The notes: generated by a model from the sequence alone, not told the origin. A stretch of 64,000 nucleotides of DNA from Streptomyces coacervatus (GCF_029223485.1 NZ_JARHTP010000004.1:372001-436000), one strand, 5' to 3'. Positions 35,033 to 44,216 are shown, counted from the first letter of the stretch. A program made the numbers and translations.

Positions 35033-35075
35033 CTCAACCGCCTTGTTCTTGTGGGCCGTTGTTCCGGAAGACCAA

Positions 35076-36140
35076 TCAGCCGAGGTTGTTGCCCCACAGC
35101 GCCTTGTCGTCGCTCTTCACGCTGGGCACGCCGCCGTAGGTGGCGCCGTCGGCGGTGACGAGCGGGGCGGAGAGCTGGTCCTCGAGCACGCCGTCGCGGA
35201 CCTGGATGATGGTGCTGTCGTGGTCGGTCTTGCCGGGCTTGAACGTCTTCCCGTCGATCGCGGCCTTGACGTAGTACAGGGCGTACTTGGCGTAGAGGTC
35301 GGCCGGCTGCGAGACCGTGGCGTCGATCTTGCCCGCGGCGATGGACTTGAGCTCCTCGGGGATGCCGTCGTTGGACACGACGAACACGTGCTTCTTGTCC
35401 TTCGGGCCCACCAACAGGCCCTTCTGCTTGAGGACTTGGAGCGTGCCGGACAGCGCGAAGCTGGCCTCCATGTAGACGCCCTTGATGTCCGGGTTGGCCG
35501 TCAGGTCGGTCTGCAGTTTCTGTGCGGCGACGGCGCCGTCCCAGTTGGTGGCCTCGCCGAACACCTTGATGTCCGGGTAGTTCTTCTTCATGCAGTCGTT
35601 GAACGCCTCGGTGCGGTCACGGCCGTTGATGGAGTCCAGACCGCCCTCCAGCATGACGACCTTGCCCTTGCCGCCGAGCTTGGTGCCGAGGTACTGGCAG
35701 GCCTTCTCGCCGTAGGCGCGGTTGTCGGCGCGTACGACCATGAACACCTTGCCGCTGTCGGGGCGGGTGTCAACGGTGACGACCGGGATCTTCTTCGCCT
35801 CCAGCTGCGCGAGGGTGGGCGCGATGGCGGCGGTGTCCTGCGGGGCCATGGCGATGCCCTTGACGCCCTGGCTGATGAACGTCTGCGCGTTGGCGGTGAG
35901 TTTGGCGACGTCGTTCTGCGAGTTGGTCGTCTTCAGGTCCAGGCCCAGCTGCTTGCCGTACTGGGGCGTGTACTTGATGTAGGAGTTCCAGAAGTCGGTG
36001 TCGGAGCGCGGGTAGTCGACGCCGACCAGCGGCGCGCCACTCGACGACGTACCACTGGTGGAGCCACTGCCGCAGGCGCTGAGCAACGCCAGTGCGGACA
36101 GGGCGGAGACGGCTGAACAGAGGGCGGTTCTGACTCTCAT
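35076..36140 (-). CDS. Ribose-type ABC transporter sugar-binding lipoprotein
   Basis: A 354-aa receptor with lipobox LLSAC (Cys23), a Ser/Gly/Thr linker and a periplasmic-binding-protein type 1 fold: VGVDYPRSDTDFWNSYIKY, GIAMAPQDTAAIAPTL, VVTVDTRPDS, NDGIPEELKSIAAG. It binds a monosaccharide for the RbsABC-type importer. Heading an operon of L-fucose catabolism and divergent from two fucosidases, it is most likely an L-fucose receptor. It is the first gene of the 12-gene operon; its promoter lies in the operator-rich region 36141-36519. Confidence 0.9.
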   Translation of the reverse strand: MRVRTALCSAVSALSALALLSACGSGSTSGTSSSGAPLVGVDYPRSDTDFWNSYIKYTPQYGKQLGLDLKTTNSQNDVAKLTANAQTFISQGVKGIAMAPQDTAAIAPTLAQLEAKKIPVVTVDTRPDSGKVFMVVRADNRAYGEKACQYLGTKLGGKGKVVMLEGGLDSINGRDRTEAFNDCMKKNYPDIKVFGEATNWDGAVAAQKLQTDLTANPDIKGVYMEASFALSGTLQVLKQKGLLVGPKDKKHVFVVSNDGIPEELKSIAAGKIDATVSQPADLYAKYALYYVKAAIDGKTFKPGKTDHDSTIIQVRDGVLEDQLSAPLVTADGATYGGVPSVKSDDKALWGNNLG

Positions 36141-36214
36141 CGGTGCTTCCTCGCGCCGGTCCCGTAGCGGGAGATGTTTCGCCTCGACGACATCTGTGTA
36201 TCGCCGCGCAATAG

Positions 36215-36444
36215 AGATGGGATGTTTATAGGCGTGCCACTGGCTCCCTGTCTACAAGGTGACGCCAAAAAGGCAAGATCCATCCCATCAATCCTTGCGC
36301 CTGGATGATCCGAATCGGCCATGGAGCCCTGACAGACATGCCATGTTTGGCCAATCGCAAATTGCGACAGACTCACCTCAAATAGGGCCAACTACCCGGC
36401 CGTCAGGTGCTTTTCATCCCTGCACACCGGTTGACATCCCAGGG
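36215..36444. promoter_or_regulatory. Cluster of ACATCCCATGT-like sites in the divergent importer/fucosidase promoter
   Basis: AGATGGGATGT at 36215-36225 (one mismatch, followed by TTTATAGG) and ACATGCCATGT at 36336-36346 (one mismatch, central) are the best. ACATCCCAGGG at 36434-36444 has two mismatches and CCATCCCATCA at 36280-36290 has three. They lie between the importer operon start (36140) and the GH29 gene (36520), placed to control both directions. Nothing else is recognised in this 379-bp gap. Confidence 0.6.
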
Positions 36445-36519
36445 AGACATGGCAGACCTTCATGCGTAACAAGCGGCGCCCTGCCCTCCCCTGTCCCCTT
36501 CTGCATCAGGGATGTCTCC

Positions 36520-38751
36520 ATGTCGAGTTCGATCAACAGACGCCACTTCCTGGCCGGTGCCACCTGCGTCGCCGCGGCGGCCGTTGCCGGCGGCGTGTTC
36601 GGTGCCGGCATCGCCCAGGCGGCGCCCAGCACGTACACGCCCGACTGGAACTCGGTCGACCAGCACCCGCCGGCCCCGGAGTGGTTCCAGGACTGCAAGT
36701 TCGGGATCTACTTCCACTGGGGCGTCTTCAGCGTCCCCGCCTACGAGAGCGAGTGGTACCCGCGCAACATGTACCAGGCGGGTGGCAACGCCAACCAGCA
36801 CCACATCGCGACCTACGGCCAGCCGTCGGCATGGCCGTACCACAACTTCATCAACGGGGCGCAGGACCTGGCGGGCAACTTCGTGAAGTTCGCGCCGAAG
36901 CTCAAGTCGGCGGGCGGGAACTTCGACCCCGACGAGTGGGTGCAGCTGTTCGTCGACGCCGGCGCCAGGTTCGCCGGCCCGGTCGCCGAGCACCATGACG
37001 GCTTCTCCATGTGGGACAGCCAGGTCAACGAGTGGAACTCGGTGAACAAGGGCCCGGGGCTCGACCTGTTGCGGCTGTTCTCCACGGCCATCCGCGCCAA
37101 GGGCCTCAAGCTGCTGGTGGCCATGCACCACGCGTACCACTTCAACGGCTTCTACGAGTTCGCCCCCGCCCAGACGGACCCCAGCCTCAAGAAGCTCTAC
37201 GGGCAGCTGGGCTCGACCGCGGAGAACCAGCTCTGGTACGACAAGCTCAAGGAGGTCATCGACCGGGTCCAGCCCGACATCCTGTGGCAGGACTTCAAGA
37301 TGGACGCCGTCGACGAGACACAGCGCCTGAACTTCCTGTCGTACTACTACAACCAGGCCAACTCGTGGGGCAAAGAGGTAGTTGCCACCTACAAGGACGG
37401 CATGGACGCCAAGGGCGAGGTGTTCGACTACGAGCGCGGCGGCCCGGCCGACATCACCACCCCGTACTGGCTGACCGACGACAGCATCTCCAGCTCCAGC
37501 TGGTGCTACACCCAGGGCATCGGCTACTACACCATCCAGGAGATGCTGCACTCGTTCATCGACCGGGTCAGCAAGAACGGCAACATGCTGCTGAACATCG
37601 CGCCGATGGCCGACGGCACCATCCCCCAGGCGCAGAAGGACATCCTGCTCGGTATCGGAGACCACCTGAAGCGCTTCGGCGAGTCGTTGTACTCGACGCG
37701 CGCCTGGACGGCATACGGCGAGGGCCCGACGAAGATGGGCGGCGGCGCGTTCAGCACCCCGCACGCCGGCACGTCCCAGGACATCCGCTTCACCCGCAAC
37801 AAGGCGAACAACGTCCTGTACGCCACCGTGCTGGGCTGGCCCGGCAGTTCGCTGACGATCAAGACCCTGAGCTCGGACCGGATCAACCTCTCGTCGCTGA
37901 CCTCGGTGAAGCTCCTCGGCACCACCGCGGGCACCTACATCGACCTGCCCGCGCCGGCCCAGAGCTCCTCCGGCCTCACGGTCACCCTGCCGTCCTCGGC
38001 GCCGTACAGCGCGAACGCCTACGTCCTGAAGCTCGCCTTCTCCGGCACGATCCCGGGCCTGCGGCCGCTCGCCGGCGCCCTCGCCGCCACGGACGTCAAC
38101 TACAGCGGCAACTCGGCCGTACTCACCGTCGGTGACTACACCACGGCCGACCTCACCTCGGCCGGGCTGGGCGCGGGCAGCATCTCCTCCCTCCGGCCGG
38201 CTCCCGGTTACCAGGTGATCGGCTACTCCGGGGACAACTACAGCGGCACCTCCTGGACATTCACCGCCGAGAACCCCGACCTGCGGGTCACCGGCAACAA
38301 CGACCAGATCGCCTCGCTGCGGGTCCAGTTCAACCCGGCCACCTACTTCCGGCTCACCAACGCCACCGACGGACTCGCCCTGGACAGCGGCGGCGGCGTG
38401 GCCTCCGGCTCCAACCTCAAGCAGTGGACCTGGAACGGCAGCTCCAACCTCCAGTGGCAGGCGGAGGCGGTCGGGGGCGGCTACTACCGGCTGATCAACC
38501 GGACGAACGGCATGGTCGCCGACGGCTGGGGCGCCACCGACAACGGCTCTCCGGCCCGACAGGCCCCCTGGAACGGCGGCAGCAACCAGCAGTGGAAGAT
38601 CACCCCCCGGGGCGGCGACCGCTACTCGATCACCAACCGCACCACCGGCCTGGCCCTCGACGGCGGCGGCAACGTCGCCTCGGGCTCCGTCACCAAGCAG
38701 TGGACGTACGGCAGCAGTTCCAACCTGCTGTGGTCCTTCACAGCCGTCTGA
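36520..38751 (+). CDS. Secreted GH29-type alpha-L-fucosidase with beta/gamma-crystallin-like and CBM13 domains
   Basis: A 743-aa Tat-exported enzyme (NRRHFLAGAT). The GH29 barrel (about residues 45-440) has FGIYFHWGVF, EHHDGFSMWDS and DILWQDFKMD, where Asp258 is the expected nucleophile. After a beta domain, residues about 530-605 resemble a beta/gamma-crystallin fold (YSGDNYSGTSWTF, NNDQIASLRV), and a CBM13 lectin module fills 608-743. It releases terminal fucose outside the cell for the adjacent importer. It differs in domain layout from the GH29 enzyme at 0.3 kb (no CBM32). A hairpin terminator follows before the GH95 gene. Confidence 0.91.
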   Translation: MSSSINRRHFLAGATCVAAAAVAGGVFGAGIAQAAPSTYTPDWNSVDQHPPAPEWFQDCKFGIYFHWGVFSVPAYESEWYPRNMYQAGGNANQHHIATYGQPSAWPYHNFINGAQDLAGNFVKFAPKLKSAGGNFDPDEWVQLFVDAGARFAGPVAEHHDGFSMWDSQVNEWNSVNKGPGLDLLRLFSTAIRAKGLKLLVAMHHAYHFNGFYEFAPAQTDPSLKKLYGQLGSTAENQLWYDKLKEVIDRVQPDILWQDFKMDAVDETQRLNFLSYYYNQANSWGKEVVATYKDGMDAKGEVFDYERGGPADITTPYWLTDDSISSSSWCYTQGIGYYTIQEMLHSFIDRVSKNGNMLLNIAPMADGTIPQAQKDILLGIGDHLKRFGESLYSTRAWTAYGEGPTKMGGGAFSTPHAGTSQDIRFTRNKANNVLYATVLGWPGSSLTIKTLSSDRINLSSLTSVKLLGTTAGTYIDLPAPAQSSSGLTVTLPSSAPYSANAYVLKLAFSGTIPGLRPLAGALAATDVNYSGNSAVLTVGDYTTADLTSAGLGAGSISSLRPAPGYQVIGYSGDNYSGTSWTFTAENPDLRVTGNNDQIASLRVQFNPATYFRLTNATDGLALDSGGGVASGSNLKQWTWNGSSNLQWQAEAVGGGYYRLINRTNGMVADGWGATDNGSPARQAPWNGGSNQQWKITPRGGDRYSITNRTTGLALDGGGNVASGSVTKQWTYGSSSNLLWSFTAV

Positions 38752-38773
38752 TCTCTCTTTCCCCAGCCGCCCG

Positions 38774-38807
38774 CCGCCGCCCGGATTCCAAGCCGACCGG
38801 GCGGCGG
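38774..38807 (+). terminator. Hairpin between the GH29 and GH95 genes
   Basis: Perfect 11-bp arms CCGCCGCCCGG / CCGGGCGGCGG with a 12-base loop, 22 bases past the GH29 stop and 82 before the GH95 start. The GH95 gene may still receive read-through. Confidence 0.75.
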
Positions 38808-38888
38808 TGGGCAACCACGACGGTTGGACCTCCCCTCCCCTCCCCTCCCCCCGCCCCACGCACCGCCGACCGGACACAGGAGTCCCCC

Positions 38889-41777
38889 TTGACGGACAGC
38901 GCCATAGACCGCAGACGCTTCCTCACCGCAGCCGCACTGACCGCGGGAGCCGCGGCCCTGCCCGGCGGCCTCCTCCCGGGCAGGGCGGAGGCGGCCGTCC
39001 CCCCGCAGGTCACCCTCCCCGAGCGCGGCATCCACGACACGTCCCCGGCCTCCTCCTGGACCGACGGCTTCCTCACCGGCAACGGCGAGTACGGGGCCGT
39101 GCTGCACGGCGCTCCCGCCCTGGAGAAGGTGGTCTTCAACTATCAGCGGCTGGTGCTGCCGAACGGGACCCGTGACCTGACCCCGCCGGTGATCTCCGGC
39201 CGTCTGGAAGGCGCCCGCGACAAAGCACTCGCGGGTGACTACGCGGGCGCCAACCGGGACTTCGCCGCGGGCTGGTCGCTGCGCTGGACGCAGGCCTACC
39301 ACCCCGCGTACGAACTGCAGATCGACACGCCCGGCATGACCACGGTCGACAACTACGCACGGGTCACCGACTTCCGTACCGGCGAGGTGAGTTCGAGCTG
39401 GACGGACCAGTTCGGCACCTGGACCCGGCGGGCGTTCGTCTCACGGGCCGACAAGGTGATCGTCCATGAGCTGACACCCGCCTCCGGCCGGACCGTCGAC
39501 ACCACGCTGAGCGCCAACACCGCGCTCACCGGGGTTCCCAGCAGCATGAGCTTCACCACGCGGGCCACCGTCACCGGCGGCTCCGGCTACCTGAACCTGC
39601 GTGGCACCTACCCCTCCGGGCAGGGCGCCTTCGGCTACGAGGGTGTCACCCGCGTCGTCGCCTCGGGCACCGGCGCCACGGTCACCGTCAACGGCTCCAC
39701 GATCGTGGTGGCCAAGGCGGCCAAGGTGCTGCTGCTGACGAAACTGGGCCGCTACGAGTCGTCCACGGGCTGGGACTCCCAGCCGTTGCACACACAACTG
39801 GCCGCGCTCGGCACCGACTACACCGCACTGCTCTCGCGGCACACCGCCCTGCACACCCCTGTCTACGACCGTTCACGCCTCGACCTGAACGTGTCGGCCG
39901 CCGACCGGCAGCTCTCCGTCAGTGAACTGATCGCCCGTCAGAACGCCGACCGCACGGTCATCGACACGGCGCTGCTGGAACGGCTCTACGACTCCGGCCG
40001 CTATCTCTTCCTCAGCTCCAGCGGCATTCTGCCGCCCCGCCTGACCGGCATCTGGGCCGGATCGTGGGGCGCCGCCTGGGCGGACGACTTCACCACCGAC
40101 GCCAACGTCAACCTCCAGGTCGCGGGCGGCAACATCCTCGACCTGACCGAGCCCATGCAGGGCTATTTCGACCTGATCCTGAGCCAGCTGAACGACTGGC
40201 GCACCAACGCGAAGAACCTCTACGGAGCCCGCGGCTTCCTCGCCCCCTCCCGCACCGACGGCGAGTACGGCCACATGCTCCACTTCAACAACGGCACCTT
40301 CCCCGGCCACTGCTGGACCGGCGGCGCCGACTGGCTGCTCCACCCGCTCCTGGAGTACTACCAGGTCACCGGCGACCAGGCGTTCCTGCACGACAAGCTC
40401 GGCCCGGCTCTGATGGAACTGGCCCTGTTCTACGAGGACTTCCTCACCCGCACCGACGCGAACGGCAAGGCGGTCTTCGTGCCGTCCTTCTCCATGGAGA
40501 ACGCCCCCGGCAACACCGGCGTGTACCTCTCGATCAACGCCACCGGCGACATCATGGCCGGCAAGCACGCCCTCCAGGCCGCCATCGACGCAGCCAACAC
40601 CCTCGGCGTCGAACAGGGCGGCGGCCAGGGCGTCGCCCGCTGGACGGCGCTGCTGAAGAAATTCCCGGACTACCGCATCAACGGCGACAACGCGCTGGCC
40701 GAATGGTCCTGGCCGAGCCTCACCGACAACTACAACCACCGGCATGTGCAACACCTGTACGGCGCCTGGCCGCTGCATGAGATCAACCCCGAGAACGAGC
40801 CTTCCCTGGTCCGCCCGGCGCAGCGGGCCCTGGAGCTGCGCGGCGACCAGAACATCTCCGCACACGGCAGCCTGCACCGGGCACTGGCCTGGGCCCGGCT
40901 GAAGGACGGCGGACAGGTCTACGGCAACCTGCGGAAGATCCTCGGCAACAACATGGTCTTCAAGTCGCTGATGACCTCCCACAACCCGAACCTCGACATC
41001 TACAACGCCGACGCCGCGAACGCCATCCCCGGCGTGCTGGCCGAGGCCCTCATCTACAGCCGGCCCGGAGTGCTGGAGATCCTGCCCGCGCTGCCCGACC
41101 AGCTGCCGAAGGGCACGATCACCGGGGTCCGGGCGCGAGGCCGGATCCGGATCCACAGCTTCGCCTGGGACCTGAACGCCCGGACCGCCACCCTGTCGAT
41201 CACCTCCGACGTCAACCAGGACGTCACGCTGATCAGCCGCCGCGGCATGACCTCCGTGACCACGACCGCGACCGTCACGCCCTCCTCCCTCGGCACCCAC
41301 GCCAGGAAGGTCTCCCTGACCGCCGGGCAGCGCACCGACATCACCGTCTCGCTGCTCAGCGGCTTCTTCCGGCTCGAAAACCGGCGCAGCGGCAAGGTGC
41401 TCGACGTCACCAGCGGCAGTACCGCCGACGGCGCAGGCCTCATCCAGTGGGGCTGGTCCGGCAGCCAGAACCAGCAGTGGCGGCTCCAGCCCGACGCCGA
41501 CGGCTCCTTCCGCCTCGTCGCCCGCCACAGCAGCAAGGTCGTCGACAGCCCCGGGGGCTCCGGACAGGGCGCCCAGCTCATCCAGTGGCCGGACGGCAAC
41601 AGCGACAACCAGCACTGGAAGGTGGTCGACGCAGGCGGTGGATACGTCCGGCTCGTCAACGTCCGCAACGACCTGTGCGCGGACGTCGAGGGCGGATCGG
41701 CGGACAACGGCGCCAAGGTGATCCAGTGGCCGGTCGGTGACGGAACCAACCAGCAGTGGCGGCTGGTCGCCCTCTGA
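38889..41777 (+). CDS. Secreted GH95 alpha-L-fucosidase (or alpha-L-galactosidase) with CBM13
   Basis: A 962-aa Tat substrate (DRRRFLTAAAL). The N-terminal beta domain (about 45-320) opens with FLTGNGEYGAVLHG and the (alpha/alpha)6 barrel follows. The barrel has the asparagine pair in TDANVNLQVAGGN and the acid/base region LAEWSWPSL then YNHRHVQHLYGAWP. GH95 enzymes invert alpha-1,2-linked L-fucose; some act on L-galactose. The C-terminal CBM13 spans about 825-962 with three QxW repeats. The TTG at 38889 has AGGAG eight bases upstream and gives a proper Tat signal. Together with the GH29 enzymes this covers several fucose linkages, consistent with fucosylated xyloglucan or similar glycans. 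Confidence 0.92.
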   Translation: MTDSAIDRRRFLTAAALTAGAAALPGGLLPGRAEAAVPPQVTLPERGIHDTSPASSWTDGFLTGNGEYGAVLHGAPALEKVVFNYQRLVLPNGTRDLTPPVISGRLEGARDKALAGDYAGANRDFAAGWSLRWTQAYHPAYELQIDTPGMTTVDNYARVTDFRTGEVSSSWTDQFGTWTRRAFVSRADKVIVHELTPASGRTVDTTLSANTALTGVPSSMSFTTRATVTGGSGYLNLRGTYPSGQGAFGYEGVTRVVASGTGATVTVNGSTIVVAKAAKVLLLTKLGRYESSTGWDSQPLHTQLAALGTDYTALLSRHTALHTPVYDRSRLDLNVSAADRQLSVSELIARQNADRTVIDTALLERLYDSGRYLFLSSSGILPPRLTGIWAGSWGAAWADDFTTDANVNLQVAGGNILDLTEPMQGYFDLILSQLNDWRTNAKNLYGARGFLAPSRTDGEYGHMLHFNNGTFPGHCWTGGADWLLHPLLEYYQVTGDQAFLHDKLGPALMELALFYEDFLTRTDANGKAVFVPSFSMENAPGNTGVYLSINATGDIMAGKHALQAAIDAANTLGVEQGGGQGVARWTALLKKFPDYRINGDNALAEWSWPSLTDNYNHRHVQHLYGAWPLHEINPENEPSLVRPAQRALELRGDQNISAHGSLHRALAWARLKDGGQVYGNLRKILGNNMVFKSLMTSHNPNLDIYNADAANAIPGVLAEALIYSRPGVLEILPALPDQLPKGTITGVRARGRIRIHSFAWDLNARTATLSITSDVNQDVTLISRRGMTSVTTTATVTPSSLGTHARKVSLTAGQRTDITVSLLSGFFRLENRRSGKVLDVTSGSTADGAGLIQWGWSGSQNQQWRLQPDADGSFRLVARHSSKVVDSPGGSGQGAQLIQWPDGNSDNQHWKVVDAGGGYVRLVNVRNDLCADVEGGSADNGAKVIQWPVGDGTNQQWRLVAL

Positions 41778-41788
41778 CCGTCGCCGCT

Positions 41789-42748
41789 CTACGGTCGGCC
41801 CGGTACCGTATCGGCGGTCCTGAGCACCAGGTCGTGATCACGTGTCAGCTGGGGCCGCAGCGACAGCCCGCCGCCGGGGCCCGCGCACCGGAGGGCCGGA
41901 AACACGCTGACGTCCCGGCGGTCGACGAGATCGCCGGCCAGCATCGCCAGGCGGATCTCCGGCCCGCCGTACGCGCTCAGGCGCAGATCCCACAGCGCCT
42001 CTCCCCCAGGATGGAGTTCCGCCACCGCGTCGACCGGCAGGGTGATGCGGAAGTCGCCATGCTGATCCACGAAACAAGTGGCGTCGATGAGATGCCTGCC
42101 GTTGTCCTGGAGCCGTGCCAGGAAGCGGTAGTGGTACGCCCGCGCTGTCCTTCCGTGGAGCAAGCCCTTCAAGCGGATCGCATCGTCGTGCACTTCGACG
42201 GACACGACCTCGGCGTGCGCAGGCCGGAGCCAGGTGCGCACGGCGAGTCCTCCGTCTTCGGTCGCGTACGGGATCCACGTGCGCCCTCGCTCGTCCGGCG
42301 GACGGAGGGCCGCGGGATCCTGGAGGCGCGCCGTCTCGACGAGCCCCGCTCGGACCGGGCGCGACCTGCTGCCGCCCGCGCATCGGAGGAACACGTCCCA
42401 GTCGCCCTCGGCGAGCTCCCAGTGACGTTTGTCGAGGACAGCCCGTACGCTGCCGTCGCCGCCCGTGTCGGGCTGTTCGAACTCGATCCTCGGCGTGGCG
42501 GCCATGTTTTCGTGCCGGGGGTGCAGGGCCAACTGCCAGTTACGGGGCACCGACTGACCGGCGGACACCTCGAAGGCGAGCGAGCCTCCAGGCATCACCC
42601 GGCAGTCGACCGTGAGCGGCCGGCTGCGCCGGGCAAGGCCCAGCCCGGACAGCCCGGTCAATCGCCGCAGACCGGCCGCGGACGTCGCCGAGGTGCGCCC
42701 GTTCCTCGGGCCGAGGGCCGCCGTCCACGCGCGCCTCACTCTGCTCAT
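41789..42748 (-). CDS. Uncharacterised beta-rich protein
   Basis: A 319-aa cytoplasmic-looking protein with no signal peptide. It begins MSRVRRAWTAALGPRNGRTS, followed by a repeated beta-strand pattern (RPLTVDCRVMPGGSLAFEV, HWELAEGDWDVFLRC, RTWIPYATEDGGLAVRT, DQHGDFRITLP). Two or three immunoglobulin-like sandwiches are likely. Similar N-terminal modules accompany cell-wall polyol-phosphate transferases in actinomycetes, but no transferase domain is present, so I leave function open. GGAG lies six bases before ATG 42748. It is convergent with GH95 (11-bp gap) and divergent from the expansin. Confidence 0.72.
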   Translation of the reverse strand: MSRVRRAWTAALGPRNGRTSATSAAGLRRLTGLSGLGLARRSRPLTVDCRVMPGGSLAFEVSAGQSVPRNWQLALHPRHENMAATPRIEFEQPDTGGDGSVRAVLDKRHWELAEGDWDVFLRCAGGSRSRPVRAGLVETARLQDPAALRPPDERGRTWIPYATEDGGLAVRTWLRPAHAEVVSVEVHDDAIRLKGLLHGRTARAYHYRFLARLQDNGRHLIDATCFVDQHGDFRITLPVDAVAELHPGGEALWDLRLSAYGGPEIRLAMLAGDLVDRRDVSVFPALRCAGPGGGLSLRPQLTRDHDLVLRTADTVPGRP

Positions 42749-42940
42749 TCCGCACTCCTCATGGTCTTGGTCCGCACCTCCATCCCATCGCGGGCGCTTT
42801 CGGAGTTCACTCCGCCGACCAGCGGGACCACCCCCGCCGACAGGCCGGACCGCCGCCGTCCGAAAAAATGTCGGCAACCTTTGCGCTTCCTGTGACCACT
42901 GAACAGTGCACAGTCGACTCGACCCTCCGAACGGACAGGC

Positions 42941-43900
42941 ATGAAGACAGCACGGCAGGCCGCACGGCAGCGCAGGCGCAGACACAGGCTGCTGGTGGTC
43001 ACCACGGTGGCGCTGGGCGCCGCGGCGGTCGTCGCCGCCCTGGTCATGGCGTTGCTTCCCGACCGCGGGACCGATGGGACGTCGGTCGCGGTCGCGCGCG
43101 CCGCCGACACCCCGGCGAGCCCCACGCCCCCGACAGGCACCCCGAGTCCCACGGGCACCGCAACCGGCACGCCGACCGCGACAGGCTCGCCGACGCCCAA
43201 GGCCTCGGCACACACCCCGTCGAAGCGACCGTCGGCCGCGTCCGCCCCGCATGCCGCGCGAACGAATTCGACCACGGCATCGTCGACAGGGCGGATACGG
43301 CCCGGGACCACCTACCCAGGGGTCGCCACCGCCTACGAGGCCGGCGACGGAGACGGCGCCTGTGGGTTCGGCCCGAGCGACGACATGATGATCGCGGCGA
43401 TGAACACCACCGACTACGAGACGTCCAGGGCGTGCGGCGCGTATGTACACGTCCGCGCGGCGAACGGCGCCTCCATCACGGTACGGATCACCAACGAGTG
43501 CCCCCTGCCCTGCGCACCCGGGCAACTCGATCTCAGCCAACAGGCCTTCGCCAAACTCGCGGACCTCAAGGTCGGCCGGATCCCGATCACCTGGAGCCTG
43601 GTCAGCCCGAGCACGTCCCAGATGGTGTCCATCAGGTACAAGACCGGGTCCAACCCCTACTGGTGCGGCATCCAGACGATCGGCCAACGCAATCCGGTGA
43701 CACGGCTGGAGGTCCACACCGGGAGCGGCTGGCGGCAGTTGTCCCGCACCTCCTACAACTACTTCATATCCGCCGACGGCAGTGGGTGCGGCAGCACGAT
43801 CAGAATCACGGACATCTACGGGGAACAGCTGACCGTCGGCGGGATCGCCCTGCGGCCGAACGTCGTGCAGCCGACCCGGGTCCAGTTCGCCCGGCACTGA
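42941..43900 (+). CDS. Secreted bacterial expansin (DPBB plus CBM63)
   Basis: Loosens cellulose-hemicellulose contacts without hydrolysis. The 319-aa precursor has an arginine-rich start, a membrane-spanning signal at about 20-42 and a Pro/Thr-rich linker to about 110. The double-psi beta-barrel at about 120-220 has GVATAYEAGDGDGACGFG, AMNTTDYE and VRITNECPLPCAPGQLDLS (the DPBB Asp). The CBM63-like domain at about 225-319 has SNPYWCGIQTIGQRNP. Domain order and size match EXLX1-type proteins. Its neighbours are plant-wall hydrolases, so a role in opening plant cell walls is likely. Confidence 0.88.
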   Translation: MKTARQAARQRRRRHRLLVVTTVALGAAAVVAALVMALLPDRGTDGTSVAVARAADTPASPTPPTGTPSPTGTATGTPTATGSPTPKASAHTPSKRPSAASAPHAARTNSTTASSTGRIRPGTTYPGVATAYEAGDGDGACGFGPSDDMMIAAMNTTDYETSRACGAYVHVRAANGASITVRITNECPLPCAPGQLDLSQQAFAKLADLKVGRIPITWSLVSPSTSQMVSIRYKTGSNPYWCGIQTIGQRNPVTRLEVHTGSGWRQLSRTSYNYFISADGSGCGSTIRITDIYGEQLTVGGIALRPNVVQPTRVQFARH

Positions 43901-43919
43901 CACTCGCCCTCGTCGGCCA

Positions 43920-43969
43920 CGCCGAAGCCCTGCTGGTCAAGGAGCAGTCGACCCAGCAGGGCTTCGGCG
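43920..43969 (+). terminator. 17-bp perfect hairpin after the expansin gene
   Basis: CGCCGAAGCCCTGCTGG and its exact complement flank a 16-base loop, starting 19 bases after the expansin stop. The long arm length exceeds what a terminator needs. Confidence 0.7.
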
Positions 43970-44013
43970 ATCTGCGTTTCTCGCACGGAATCTCAGCCAT
44001 AGAGGCCGCAGTG

Positions 44014-44180
44014 TCGAAGCGCATCGACAGCGCCGTCCACCCTGAGAAGCTGTCAATGGGCCAGGGTAGGAAAGTTTCTTGGCGCAGGAGCTCTTGTTTC
44101 GCACGAAACTTCTCCGTTACCTTCGCCTGCGATGTGAAGCGCTTCGACAACTGCCGAGGACCCGTCCTGACGTTTCGTCA
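44014..44180. promoter_or_regulatory. LacI-type operator array upstream of the galactosidase operon
   Basis: TCGAAGCGCATCGA at 44014-44027 (one mismatch to TCGAAGCGCTTCGA) and GTGAAGCGCTTCGA at 44134-44147 (two mismatches) start 120 bp apart. Between and after them are further palindromes: GTTTCG-CA-CGAAAC at 44096-44109, GAAAGTTTC at 44070-44078 and TGACG-TTT-CGTCA at 44168-44180. These resemble LacI/GalR-family operators. They occupy the gap 43901-44216 together with the hairpin. Confidence 0.6.
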
Positions 44181-44216
44181 GAGAGTCGCTCGTCCCTCCG
44201 TACCCAAGGAAGCCTC

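Noticed and set aside
37668..37677. GAAGCGCTTC, the core of the LacI-type operator
   Set aside because: It lies inside the GH29 coding region, encoding Lys-Arg-Phe in frame, away from any promoter.
42780..42790. CCATCCCATCG resembling the ACATCCCATGT word between the unknown gene and the expansin
   Set aside because: Three mismatches including both end bases of the right half-site; too weak to list as a site.
42749..43903. Long minus-strand open frame extending the 319-aa protein across the expansin gene
   Set aside because: It is antisense to a clear expansin with domain motifs; the composition is that of a GC-rich shadow frame.
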